From: Chlamydiota bacterium
Lineage (GTDB): Bacteria; Chlamydiota; Chlamydiia; Chlamydiales; SM23-39
Assembly (NCBI GenBank): GCA_021772165.1
Contig: JAJFMM010000127.1
Coordinates: 1 to 16,944, forward strand
DNA length: 16,944 bases
Direction of reading: 5' to 3'
Positions 1 to 6,572 of the stretch are shown here, piece after piece. Numbering within the stretch: the stretch's first letter is position 1; each line of letters opens with the position of its first letter. The translations under genes were made by a program, and so were the position numbers. The notes under the pieces are model-generated. The model was given only the letters and a program-made list of their open reading frames with translations, did not search any database and was not told where the DNA came from.

Positions 1-269
1 CCAGCATTGTTGACGAGAATATCGAGCTTACCGAACTTCTCAAGGATCTCTTCGCTCATCTTTTTCCATTCATTCTCTTGTGAGACATCTTGATGATAAT
101 AGACAGCCTGATTACCAATCTCTTTGGCAACGGCTTGACCCTCACTATCATTAATGTCAGTAATCACAACAGAGGCGCCCTCTCGCGCGAACACAATCGC
201 AATTTCTTTACCGATGCCTTGAGCAGCGCCCGTAATCCAGGCGACTTTACCCTCTAATCTTTTCGACAT
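1..269 (-). CDS. Short-chain dehydrogenase/reductase, copy 1 (partial, 3' end outside window)
   Basis: This is the N-terminal 89 residues of a classical SDR oxidoreductase; the rest lies beyond base 1. The Rossmann nucleotide-binding motif TGAAQGIG is at residues 13-20. An acidic residue after beta-2 (TD, residue 38) suggests NAD(H) rather than NADP(H). The structural motif NNAG is at the cut end. The start is ATG with an AGGAG Shine-Dalgarno 7 bases upstream. The fragment is a close paralogue of the next gene (349-1158): about 14 differences over 89 residues, mostly conservative, and nearly identical bases around the ribosome binding site. The pair is therefore a tandem duplication. The substrate cannot be deduced. 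Confidence 0.93.
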   Translation of the reverse strand, partial: MSKRLEGKVAWITGAAQGIGKEIAIVFAREGASVVITDINDSEGQAVAKEIGNQAVYYHQDVSQENEWKKMSEEILEKFGKLDILVNNA

Positions 270-348
270 CGACTACTCCTGTTAAACTAAATTAATAAAG
301 AATGTTTTAAAGTGCCTTTGAGCGAGGCATAACTATCTAATAAAGCGG

Positions 349-1158
349 TTATTCTTCCTTGTGAGGAGAGGCGCCAGCTCCTGCGAGGAGACCTCCATCT
401 AGGATCAGTTCAATACCGGTGACATACTTGGATTCATCGGAGGCCAAATAGAGAGCAGCATAGGCCACATCATCGGGCTCACCCATCCTTTTCATGGGGA
501 TGTCTTTAGCGATGGCCGCTATTTTTTTCTCTCTATGCGGACCGGACCCGAGCGTAGGATCCCAGATAGGCGTTAAAATGGCAGCCGGATGCAGGGAGTT
601 GCAGCGGATCTTGTAACCTTGATTGCAACAATAGAGAGCGACAGACTTTGTATGGTTGCGCATAGAGGCCTTGCTGGAGGCATAGGCAGCGGCACCGGGG
701 ATACCGACCAGGCCAGATCTCGAGGAGACATTGATGATCGAGCCATGCTCAGATTTCTTCATGGCATAAATCGCATACTTGCAGCCTAAAAACGTGCTAT
801 CGGAGTTCACGGCATGCACATGTCGCCAGCTTTCCAGAGAGGCATGTTCAGGATCCTGAGGACCATGGCCCCCTTCAAAGCCGTTAATACCGGCATTATT
901 GACGAGGATATCGAGCTTACCGAACTTCTCGAGGATCTTTTCAGTCAGCTCTTTCCATTCACTTTCAATAGAGACATCCTGATGGAAATAGAGAGCCTGA
1001 GCACCAATCTCTTTGGCAACGGCTTGACCTTCACTATCTTTAATATCAGTAAGAACAACAGTGGCGCCTTCTCTAGCAAACACAACAGCGATTTCCTTAC
1101 CGAGGCCTTGAGCAGCGCCCGTGATCCAAGCAACTTTGCCCTCTAATCTTTTCGACAT
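349..1158 (-). CDS. Short-chain dehydrogenase/reductase, copy 2
   Basis: A complete classical SDR of 269 residues, a cytosolic NAD(P)-dependent alcohol/keto oxidoreductase. The glycine motif TGAAQGLG is at 13-20, D38 probably selects NAD(H), and NNAG is at 87-90. The catalytic tetrad is N118, S146, Y159 and K163, with YASSK giving the YxxxK signature. A C-terminal segment (about 235-258) matches the usual SDR ending with YVTG and DGG. An in-frame TTG lies immediately before the ATG, but AGGAG is 7 bases before the ATG. Copy 1 has TCG at the TTG position, so the ATG is chosen. The gene follows the Dabb gene by 27 bases and precedes copy 1 by 79 bases. The overall pattern fits 3-beta/20-beta-hydroxysteroid, cyclohexanol or 3-hydroxybutyrate dehydrogenase-like SDRs, and substrate assignment is not possible. 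Confidence 0.95.
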   Translation of the reverse strand: MSKRLEGKVAWITGAAQGLGKEIAVVFAREGATVVLTDIKDSEGQAVAKEIGAQALYFHQDVSIESEWKELTEKILEKFGKLDILVNNAGINGFEGGHGPQDPEHASLESWRHVHAVNSDSTFLGCKYAIYAMKKSEHGSIINVSSRSGLVGIPGAAAYASSKASMRNHTKSVALYCCNQGYKIRCNSLHPAAILTPIWDPTLGSGPHREKKIAAIAKDIPMKRMGEPDDVAYAALYLASDESKYVTGIELILDGGLLAGAGASPHKEE

Positions 1159-1185
1159 CAACTACTCCTAATAAAAAGTGAATGG

Positions 1186-1485
1186 TTAGAGCTCATGGGT
1201 AAGCACCATGTAAGGTGGATCTGCCAGATAGTTTTCAAAAAGAGCATTGGCTTGCGTGTGTTTAGGATGCCCCATAAAGATCTCTAGCGCATCTTCATCT
1301 TTGAAAATAATTTCGACGCCGATGCTAGTGATATCTTTAGGCACGTATTTGCTCTTATTTTGAAAGAGCTTGTAGCTGACTATCCCAGGGATTTGATCGA
1401 TGAAAGGTCTCGTCTCTTCTAACAGGGCGAGGTAATCCTCATAAGCGTCTTTTCTAAAGTGTATGATGACAATATGCCGAATCAT
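1186..1485 (-). CDS. Dabb-family (stress-responsive alpha-beta barrel) protein
   Basis: A 99-residue protein that opens with MIRHIVIIHF and has the pattern of the Dabb family (dimeric alpha-beta barrel, PF07876 type). It has a beta strand with HIV at the N terminus, a helix with ETRPFIDQIPGI, a central EIIFKDEDALEIF strand-helix and a C-terminal HP-x-H-x5-LFENYL segment. The conserved H and HPxH positions match the family. Dabb proteins form dimers and include stress-induced proteins and small cyclases; the specific role here is unknown. The start is ATG with GGAAA 5 bases upstream. It lies 18 bases after the phosphatase and 27 bases before the SDR gene, so it is probably co-transcribed with both. 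Confidence 0.85.
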   Translation of the reverse strand: MIRHIVIIHFRKDAYEDYLALLEETRPFIDQIPGIVSYKLFQNKSKYVPKDITSIGVEIIFKDEDALEIFMGHPKHTQANALFENYLADPPYMVLTHEL

Positions 1486-1503
1486 GCATTTTCCAATTGA
1501 GTA

Positions 1504-2022
1504 CTACGAGAGTAATCTTGCCTTCCACCCCATTGCGTCGTCTAGTAAAAAGTGGACAGGTTGGCAATTGTCGATCATCCACTCATGATCTTCGATGCCC
1601 ATCCAGTGGCAGATCGCCATGTGCACACCGCCATGAGCGACGATCAACACAGGACCGGGCTCTTCCAGAGCAGCATTGACACCGCGCCTGACCCGTTCGA
1701 GAAAATCAGTCGCCACCTTGGACCAAGCGGCCCTATCTAGAGAAGTCATCTCATGCCAGATCTGCACCGTGCACTCTCCTAGATCTTCGAATTCCAGATG
1801 CGAGGCACCCGGAGCCAACAGTTCCTTTGTCTGCAAGGCTCTTTGCAGAGAGCTGCAGCAGATTGATTGCAGAGGTAACTCAGCAATTAGAGGAGCGAGG
1901 CGTTTTGCTTGTTCTCTACCAGTGGCATTGAGATCAATATCTCCTCCCTTTACTTTATCAGGGGAGAGATTATGATCTGTTTGTCCGTGGCGAACAAAGT
2001 AAAATTCTTTTTGATTAATCAT
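1504..2022 (-). CDS. Histidine phosphatase superfamily protein (phosphoglycerate mutase-like)
   Basis: A 172-residue member of the branch-1 histidine phosphatase superfamily. The phosphohistidine motif RHGQT is at residues 11-15 (nucleophile H12). R61 lies in the SSLQRALQT segment, E83 is the likely acid/base region, and the second catalytic histidine is H130 in VAHGG. The length is short, as in small phosphatases acting on phosphorylated metabolites rather than glycolytic mutase (about 230-250 residues), so GpmA function is unlikely. The ATG overlaps the stop codon of a Nudix 3' remnant (ATGA), and its AGGA Shine-Dalgarno lies inside that remnant. Originally it was probably translationally coupled to the upstream Nudix gene. 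The substrate is unknown. Confidence 0.93.
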   Translation of the reverse strand: MINQKEFYFVRHGQTDHNLSPDKVKGGDIDLNATGREQAKRLAPLIAELPLQSICCSSLQRALQTKELLAPGASHLEFEDLGECTVQIWHEMTSLDRAAWSKVATDFLERVRRGVNAALEEPGPVLIVAHGGVHMAICHWMGIEDHEWMIDNCQPVHFLLDDAMGWKARLLS

Positions 2023-2084
2023 AGTAAATCCTGTTCTTCTAGAGCTGCGCGGTATTTTAGCAAACTTTCTCTAGCTCTGTCCAT
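2019..2084 (-). pseudogene. 3'-terminal remnant of a Nudix hydrolase gene
   Basis: Reading the minus strand from an ATG at 2084 gives MDRARESLLKYRAALEE followed by QDLL and a stop. The first 17 residues align with the last 17 of the intact Nudix protein encoded at 3636-4082 (MDGAGEALLKYRTALEE), 12 of 17 identical. At the DNA level 2034-2085 matches 3639-3690 at about 40 of 52 bases. No Nudix box lies upstream and a TAG interrupts the frame five codons before the ATG, so this is a fragment, not a gene. Its stop overlaps the phosphatase ATG, which suggests it preserves the original end of a Nudix gene once joined to the phosphatase gene. Confidence 0.75.
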
Positions 2085-2183
2085 CAAAACAGCTCTCTAT
2101 TTACGCTTCCATCCCATTAATTCTGAAATAAAAGTATTGCTATATTGCAATGCTATGCACTTACAAGGAGTAGTAATAAATCA

Positions 2184-2212
2184 TTGATTATTATTAATAA
2201 ATAATGTACAAT
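2184..2212 (+). promoter_or_regulatory. Candidate sigma-70-type promoter for the kinase-like gene
   Basis: TTGATT (2184-2189) and TACAAT (2207-2212) are separated by exactly 17 bases in a very AT-rich stretch. A transcription start around 2219 would leave a leader of about 25 bases before the ATG at 2244. The Shine-Dalgarno there is weak (only AGG at 2235-2237). The call rests on sequence match and placement only. The stretch 2085-2243 otherwise holds no gene. Confidence 0.5.
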
Positions 2213-2243
2213 GCCTCATATAAAAGCTTAAAAATAGGTCTTA

Positions 2244-3629
2244 ATGTCTGTTACATTCGAATCTGCCTCAGATATGCCAGCTGCACTAATCACATGTCTT
2301 GGGACAAAAGAAGCAATTGAAGGATCCATTGATCTTGGCGGAGGAAACCTTCTACAAGGGGCTAAAAAGGTCTTTGTTGGATTGAGTGGCACAAATCTGG
2401 GAGCTAGAGCGATGGGGCTAGGTGATGGCATGCATCAGGAGATGATGAAATACTCTCTCTCTGCAGGTCCTGGATACGTGGCAGTTAAAGGTCTGTCCAA
2501 ATTATTTAATGGGGTTCAGCAAAAAAGCACATTTCAAGTAGTCAAAGGTGCGGCGCAAACAGCCGTGGGAGTAGCCGGAGTTGTCGCTCTCGATGCACTA
2601 GATTCTAAAGTAATCTTAGTCGCACATCAAGCCTCACTCTTATCACTTATAAGCGGCTTGATTGCTAAATCAGGATTCTCTGATTTTAGAAAAGCCAACT
2701 ACAGAGATGGGGCAGAAAAAATGCTTCTGGGTATTGGTGGACTCGCTTGTGCTGGATACTATGTCTATAGTGAGATTTTTAATGATCCGACTCTTATCCC
2801 CGACACTTTGACGGAAGAGGATACGGCATTTCTGACAGCACATAGACACGAAATAGATAAACTGAACCTCAATAAGCGACCAACAGGTAGCTGGAAGAAA
2901 TTAGGCAAAGGCGTATCTAAAACAGCATATATACACCCAGATATGCCTAAGAGCCTTCTGAAAATTGAACACAGCAAATATTCATTTTGGAATCCAGAAG
3001 ACAGTGATATCGAACGAAGTAAGAGGAATCTTCAATTCACCAAACAGATGGCTGAAAAACTCAACTTAGACAGCATTGCCTTTCCAAAAAGCGTTTTAAT
3101 AGATAGCGGGCGACCCTATATATTCGAAGAAAGGTTTGATATAGAAAAGTACAGTTCAGTTCCTGATTCGCATGGCAAACTGAAGGCGGAAGAACAACTA
3201 CGTACGCTTGCATCAGCAAGCGGTTTGTGTGACGTAGACCTAAAGGGTAATCACAATGCGGGATTTATAAAAGGCACTGAGCGAATTGGTCTCTTCGATT
3301 TTGATTGCAGTAATCACCCTCAGATTAATTTAGAGCCTCTGCGCGAACTGCAAAAAATTACAGGAAGGTATATTGGCGTTGGGGGTGCAATGCTTGCAAG
3401 CGCGGCACGGTATACCAGAGAAGTTGCGGGGGAAACCGCAGCTAAAGCGCTAATCATTACCGGGGTAGCGGCGGTTAGTGCATCCTATATCGCTGTTAAT
3501 AATTATTCTCCGCAAGGACTACCAGAGAATATTAAAATAGGAATAACAGGAGCGGCAGCAGCAGCAACTGCAGTTTTGGGCGGAGTAGCAGCCGTCGCAA
3601 CGAACTACTTTAGGCAAAGCTTCCGATAG
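2244..3629 (+). CDS. Hydrophobic protein with degenerate protein-kinase-like core
   Basis: A 461-residue protein with no certain family. Residues 215-365 carry signs of the kinase fold in the right order. There is a glycine-loop-like LGKGVSKTAY (220-229), a possible ATP lysine K240 in LLKIE and a possible helix-C glutamate around E257. A hinge-like PYIFEERF is at 291-298, a catalytic-loop-like DLKGNHN starts at D332, and FDFD at 351-354 stands where DFG is expected. The asparagine spacing and the missing DFG glycine are non-canonical, so it may be a divergent kinase or pseudokinase. Hydrophobic segments lie at about 97-118, 122-141 and 158-178. A C-terminal hairpin of two segments (about 400-418 and 432-453) is separated by a short proline/glycine turn, reminiscent of the bilobed hydrophobic domain of chlamydial inclusion membrane proteins. 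It faces its neighbours on the opposite strand and lies between two copies of the Nudix 3' end. Confidence 0.8.
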   Translation: MSVTFESASDMPAALITCLGTKEAIEGSIDLGGGNLLQGAKKVFVGLSGTNLGARAMGLGDGMHQEMMKYSLSAGPGYVAVKGLSKLFNGVQQKSTFQVVKGAAQTAVGVAGVVALDALDSKVILVAHQASLLSLISGLIAKSGFSDFRKANYRDGAEKMLLGIGGLACAGYYVYSEIFNDPTLIPDTLTEEDTAFLTAHRHEIDKLNLNKRPTGSWKKLGKGVSKTAYIHPDMPKSLLKIEHSKYSFWNPEDSDIERSKRNLQFTKQMAEKLNLDSIAFPKSVLIDSGRPYIFEERFDIEKYSSVPDSHGKLKAEEQLRTLASASGLCDVDLKGNHNAGFIKGTERIGLFDFDCSNHPQINLEPLRELQKITGRYIGVGGAMLASAARYTREVAGETAAKALIITGVAAVSASYIAVNNYSPQGLPENIKIGITGAAAAATAVLGGVAAVATNYFRQSFR

Positions 3630-3635
3630 TAAATT

Positions 3636-4082
3636 CTATTCCTCTAGAGCTGTGCGATACTTTAGCAAAGCCTCGCCTGCACCGTCCATCAGAGGCAATA
3701 ACCCCAGATCCTCCTTTGAAGCCCAAAGAAAGCTTGGGTGCTCCTCCGAGAGCTGCACAGAGGGCAACGCATCCAATACAACTTTGAATAGATGATAAAC
3801 ATAGTCGATCTCAGGCTTACGGATAAACAGAGAGCCCAGACTAAAACACGAGACCCTCTCGGCACGAATGCCAGTTTCCTCAAAGAGCTCTCTGATGGCG
3901 GCGTCCAAAGGCGTCTCGCCCTTTTCCAGCTTCCCTGCGGGCACACCCCAACAACCGGCCTCGGGCTTCTGCTCTCCACATTTTAAAAGCAGAAGGTGGC
4001 CATCGATCTCCAGATAGCAAGCGGCGATCTCCACCGCAGCCAAAAAGTCCTCTGGCTTAGAATCGTATACTTCAGCACTCAT
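3636..4082 (-). CDS. Nudix hydrolase
   Basis: A 148-residue Nudix-superfamily pyrophosphohydrolase. A perfect Nudix box spans residues 50-72: G50, E56, R64-E65-L66, E68-E69 and G71-I72, with the metal-binding REL-x-EE core. It is preceded by the usual WGVPAG segment. These enzymes hydrolyse nucleoside diphosphate derivatives (NDP-sugars, oxidised nucleotides, ADP-ribose and others); which one is not visible. The start overlaps the end of the MarR gene by 11 bases, indicating one transcript. The stop lies 6 bases from the stop of the convergent kinase-like gene. The protein ends ...ALEE, while the displaced remnant at 2019-2084 has four more residues, so this end may have been rewritten by the insertion between it and the phosphatase gene. 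Confidence 0.95.
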   Translation of the reverse strand: MSAEVYDSKPEDFLAAVEIAACYLEIDGHLLLLKCGEQKPEAGCWGVPAGKLEKGETPLDAAIRELFEETGIRAERVSCFSLGSLFIRKPEIDYVYHLFKVVLDALPSVQLSEEHPSFLWASKEDLGLLPLMDGAGEALLKYRTALEE

Positions 4083-4515
4083 CTGTTATCTCAAAGGTTT
4101 TAAGGGCAGATACCAGATCTGCCTGTCCAAAAAATAGAGCATCGACACCCTCGACGAGAGGCATAGCCTCTGCCAGAGCAGAGGCACCCTTTTTTGTGAG
4201 TAGAGGATACTTGCTGAGCGTCTTCACTTTCTGCCTCTCAACAAGACCTTTTGTTTCTAGACCGCGTACAATTTGCGAAATTGTATTGGGATCGAGAGCT
4301 GCATGTCTACTAATAGCAGCTTGAGTTGCTCGACCGCCCTCTCTTGTGAGCCAGCCGATCGTGGCTAGGATCACGAATTGCGGGTGAGTCAGACCTAGAG
4401 GCTTCAAGACAGCCTCGATCTTTCTCCGCCAAAGAGTGCTAATCTGCCAGAGCAAAAAGCCCGGACTCTCTTCAGCCGTTGCGTGAACACTCATTTTGTT
4501 GAAATCGACCTTCAA
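4072..4515 (-). CDS. MarR-family transcriptional regulator
   Basis: A 147-residue winged helix-turn-helix repressor of the MarR type. Helix H1 (about 18-37) is followed by the LTHPQFVILATIGWL segment. The helix-turn-helix is at about 63-86 (TQAAISRHAALDPNTISQIV), with the GLETKGLVERQ recognition/wing entry after it. The usual DxR of the wing is replaced by KVKTLSKYP, so DNA contacts of the wing may differ. The start is a TTG at 4515, chosen because a near-perfect GGAGGTGAT Shine-Dalgarno sits directly before it; the in-frame ATG seven codons later has none. The TTG overlaps the EVE stop codon (TTGA). It probably controls its own operon in response to a small ligand. Confidence 0.92.
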   Translation of the reverse strand: MKVDFNKMSVHATAEESPGFLLWQISTLWRRKIEAVLKPLGLTHPQFVILATIGWLTREGGRATQAAISRHAALDPNTISQIVRGLETKGLVERQKVKTLSKYPLLTKKGASALAEAMPLVEGVDALFFGQADLVSALKTFEITDEC

Positions 4516-4928
4516 ATCACCTCCATGCGCTCTTTGATCAGACAGAAATCACTCTCGCAAATCTCGAATAGCCCACAGCGAAAGGGATAGCCCCAGTGCC
4601 GCTTGTTCTGGATAAACGAAAGATCATTGAGCATAGGTTCAATGGCAGCTTCTTTCACAGCCAAAAAACGCACATCTCGCCGCCAGGGGATGAAATCCTC
4701 ACTCATCCGAAAGGAGTAGACTTCTCCCGGTAAGATTTCCCCCATCGCGGTGAATTTTCTGCAGGGAGACTCTTCTCGAAATCGTTCCTTTGAAGAGTAG
4801 TAGATGATCCAATCGCCAGGTTTCATTCGTTTCAAAGGCGCAGCCTTGCCGTGGCAAACCTGCGCAATTCCTTCGGCGACACCCTTTTGTACATGCTCTC
4901 TAGAAGCTACAGCCATCCAATATCTCAT
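4512..4928 (-). CDS. EVE-domain protein (PUA-like fold)
   Basis: A 138-residue protein made up entirely of an EVE domain. It begins with the diagnostic RYWMAVASREHV, followed by a basic/glycine stretch with HGK, PLKRM and a GDWIIYYS strand (about 25-45). It ends in the FIQNKRHWGYPFRCG block (about 104-118). EVE domains belong to the PUA-like superfamily and are thought to bind modified bases in nucleic acid; single-domain forms are common and their in vivo role is poorly known. The ATG overlaps the stop of the upstream VOC remnant (ATGA), with AGGA 8 bases before it. The downstream end overlaps the MarR start, so translation of the three is probably coupled. Confidence 0.9.
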   Translation of the reverse strand: MRYWMAVASREHVQKGVAEGIAQVCHGKAAPLKRMKPGDWIIYYSSKERFREESPCRKFTAMGEILPGEVYSFRMSEDFIPWRRDVRFLAVKEAAIEPMLNDLSFIQNKRHWGYPFRCGLFEICESDFCLIKERMEVI

Positions 4929-5116
4929 GAGGCCATCCTATAGATTCTGATTCTGTGTCCATCCGGATCTAGAATTACAAACGATCTTCCGAAATTCATA
5001 TCTATTGGTTTCTGAGCGACAGTCGCTCGTTTTTTGCCCCATGCTTCATAAAGAGCATCGACATCCTCGACAGGAAAACAGATCTCTAAAGCTCCGGCAG
5101 GAGCATCGACTTTCAA
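4925..5116 (-). pseudogene. C-terminal half of a VOC-superfamily (glyoxalase-like) protein
   Basis: An open frame of 63 residues matches the second half of a vicinal-oxygen-chelate protein. It has an ALEICFPVEDVDALYEAW strand-helix, then a FVILDPDGHRIRIYR ending with the usual DPDGH and terminal strand. VOC monomers have two beta-alpha-beta-beta-beta modules (about 120 residues); only one is present. The frame opens after a TGA at 5120-5122, its only possible early start is a TTG with no Shine-Dalgarno, and no first module is recognisable in the upstream 100 bases. It is most likely a truncated remnant. A functional half-size VOC protein that dimerises is possible but less likely. Its stop still overlaps the EVE start. 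Confidence 0.65.
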
Positions 5117-5188
5117 TGATCAATAGGATCTTTTTGTTATTGGTCTAATCTCTCTAACTGTTCTGAGATTTTCAGTCGAATGATCATT
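5115..5188. promoter_or_regulatory. Pair of TGATCA-centred palindromic sites in the divergent region
   Basis: AATGATCAAT (5115-5124) and AATGATCATT (5179-5188) differ at one position and lie 64 bases apart. They are between the head of the EVE/MarR/Nudix operon and the lipoprotein gene. The second is a perfect 10-base palindrome. They are candidate operators for the MarR repressor encoded in the same operon. This is inference from position and symmetry only, and the sites are shorter than typical MarR operators. Confidence 0.25.
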
Positions 5189-5214
5189 GTTTTCATTAGG
5201 GAGCCTATACGATA

Positions 5215-5451
5215 ATGGCGGAAAAAATGGTTGCTTTCATGAAGATTATTCACTGTTTAGCCTTGGCTCTGGTCGCTTTTTCCCTTACGAATTGCGTGAA
5301 GGAGGAGGGGGCTCAAGAGACTGTGGTTGTCGCTAAGCCCGCTCCCGCAAAAACTAAGTATACGCCCTCTCTAGGTAAAGCCTCGGAGATTATTGCCCTC
5401 TGGAAGAATAAGCTCGAAGAGATGGAAAAGAAGAAAAAGACGGCTGATTAG
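5215..5451 (+). CDS. Small putative lipoprotein
   Basis: A 78-residue protein with a typical export signal: lysines K4 and K10, a hydrophobic core at about 11-22 and a lipobox-like LTNC ending at C27. Asparagine before the cysteine is unusual for a lipobox, so lipidation is probable but not certain. The mature part is short, with a proline/alanine-rich stretch (about 39-46) followed by a charged helix rich in lysine and glutamate (about 58-75). An AGGGAG Shine-Dalgarno lies about 10 bases before the ATG. A second ATG at residue 9 would give a more classical MK-start signal peptide. The stop codon overlaps the stop of the convergent gene. No family is recognised. Confidence 0.7.
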   Translation: MAEKMVAFMKIIHCLALALVAFSLTNCVKEEGAQETVVVAKPAPAKTKYTPSLGKASEIIALWKNKLEEMEKKKKTAD

Positions 5452-5458
5452 TCAGCCG
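5441..5458. terminator. Hairpin at overlapping convergent stop codons
   Basis: CGGCTGA and TCAGCCG form a perfect 7-base-pair stem around a TTAG loop that contains the stop codons of both convergent genes. On the minus strand the stem is followed by a T-rich tract (TCTTTTTCTTC), as expected for an intrinsic terminator of the four-gene paralogue block. On the plus strand no T run follows. Confidence 0.6.
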
Positions 5459-6542
5459 CATCCGCTCGATCCAATTGATCCAAGATGTAGTTGAGTAAGC
5501 AATCGAATCTCTCCCTGGCAGGGTCGTTGCTTATCTCATCAAATTTTTCTACGAGTTCCCGCACGCAGCTCTTTAGCTCGTTTTCAAAGTCTTTGAGTGT
5601 GCAGATTATTTCTCGCTTAGCCAGAGGATCGAGATCTGCATCTTCCAACAGGGTCTCTATGCTATTCGGCCCTTTGAGCACAAAGGCTTGTATGATCTCT
5701 TTAAAAAGAATTGTCTGCCCGCACGAATAAAGCTTAGCTTTGAGCAGGTCATAACTAATGCTCAACTTATAGAGCTGTAGCAGTCGATAGATTGAAAGCG
5801 GTTCTATTGGGTGCTCAAGTAGCTTGAGTGCAAATGCTTTCATCGATCTGGAATGAAGATAGCTATTTTCAGCTCTTAGCCTGTCCAAGGGTGTTAGGTC
5901 GAAACAGACAGGTAGCTCCTTCGAGGGTTCTAGAATATGCCGGTTGTATAAAAGTGTAGGTAGGAAATTGGGGCGACTGATTCCTGCACAGATTTTTAAT
6001 AGATGGTCAAATGCATGAAATCCAACTCGCTTCTGTACGTCTTTTTTGAAGGAGTGGTGACTATAGAGCTCAAGGGCTAGCGTAATTTCTGTAACCTCGT
6101 TCGAGCTCAATCCTAACTCTAGGAGAGCTTGGTAGAGCTGATAGTCCTCAATGTCTGATTGAATCGTACTAATAATGTCTTCTGCCTTTGAGGGAGTGAT
6201 CCTCTTACTGTCTACCATCTGATCTAGATGGGCGCCAAAAGGATGACATATAATGTGATGGTGATCGTAAAATCTCATGAGTCCATATCTATGAGATCTG
6301 CTCGAATACTCCTCGCTCACAAGCTTTTGAAAAAACGAACGCTCATAGCCTCTCTTGCTTTCTAATTTTTTCCAACAATCCTGTACAGTCTCGTCAGTAC
6401 GAGAGGTTTGTGCGTCTCTCAAGTGGGTGCAAACAATGGATTGGCTGTCCTCTGCAGCAGCTCCGGAGAGGGAGTTGTTTTTTTCAGGTTCCGGAAATGT
6501 CTTCATCAAGCTTTCTATTGTTGGTGATCGGGAAATTGGCAT
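5448..6542 (-). CDS. Paralogue family protein A (unknown function)
   Basis: A 364-residue protein, fourth and last gene of a block of four paralogues. No known domain is recognised. It is predicted largely helical and soluble, with no signal peptide or membrane segment. Shared unit signatures: the entry helix with YGLMRFYD (86-93), FGAHLDQMVDSKRITP (102-117), FHAFDHLLKIC (175-185), LLYNRHI (197-203) and LLEHPIEPLSIYRLLQLYKLS (241-261, split at the LQ). The N terminus MPISR plus SGAAAED (26-32) matches the start and short alanine/acidic tag of the other copies. AAAGGAAAG lies 7 bases before the ATG. The stop codon is inside the terminator hairpin shared with the lipoprotein gene. A lineage-specific effector or structural family is possible; function is not inferred. 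Confidence 0.85.
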   Translation of the reverse strand: MPISRSPTIESLMKTFPEPEKNNSLSGAAAEDSQSIVCTHLRDAQTSRTDETVQDCWKKLESKRGYERSFFQKLVSEEYSSRSHRYGLMRFYDHHHIICHPFGAHLDQMVDSKRITPSKAEDIISTIQSDIEDYQLYQALLELGLSSNEVTEITLALELYSHHSFKKDVQKRVGFHAFDHLLKICAGISRPNFLPTLLYNRHILEPSKELPVCFDLTPLDRLRAENSYLHSRSMKAFALKLLEHPIEPLSIYRLLQLYKLSISYDLLKAKLYSCGQTILFKEIIQAFVLKGPNSIETLLEDADLDPLAKREIICTLKDFENELKSCVRELVEKFDEISNDPARERFDCLLNYILDQLDRADAAD

Positions 6543-6572
6543 GGGTAACTTTCCTTTAAAGTTTTTGGGTGA

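Noticed and set aside
313..329. Small inverted repeat TGCCT...AGGCA between the two SDR genes
   Set aside because: A stem of only five pairs with a 7-base loop and a weak T tract; it may be chance, so it is not listed as a terminator.
814..1146. Plus-strand open frame of 110 codons over SDR copy 2
   Set aside because: It is entirely antisense to a dehydrogenase with all catalytic residues intact and has no independent support.
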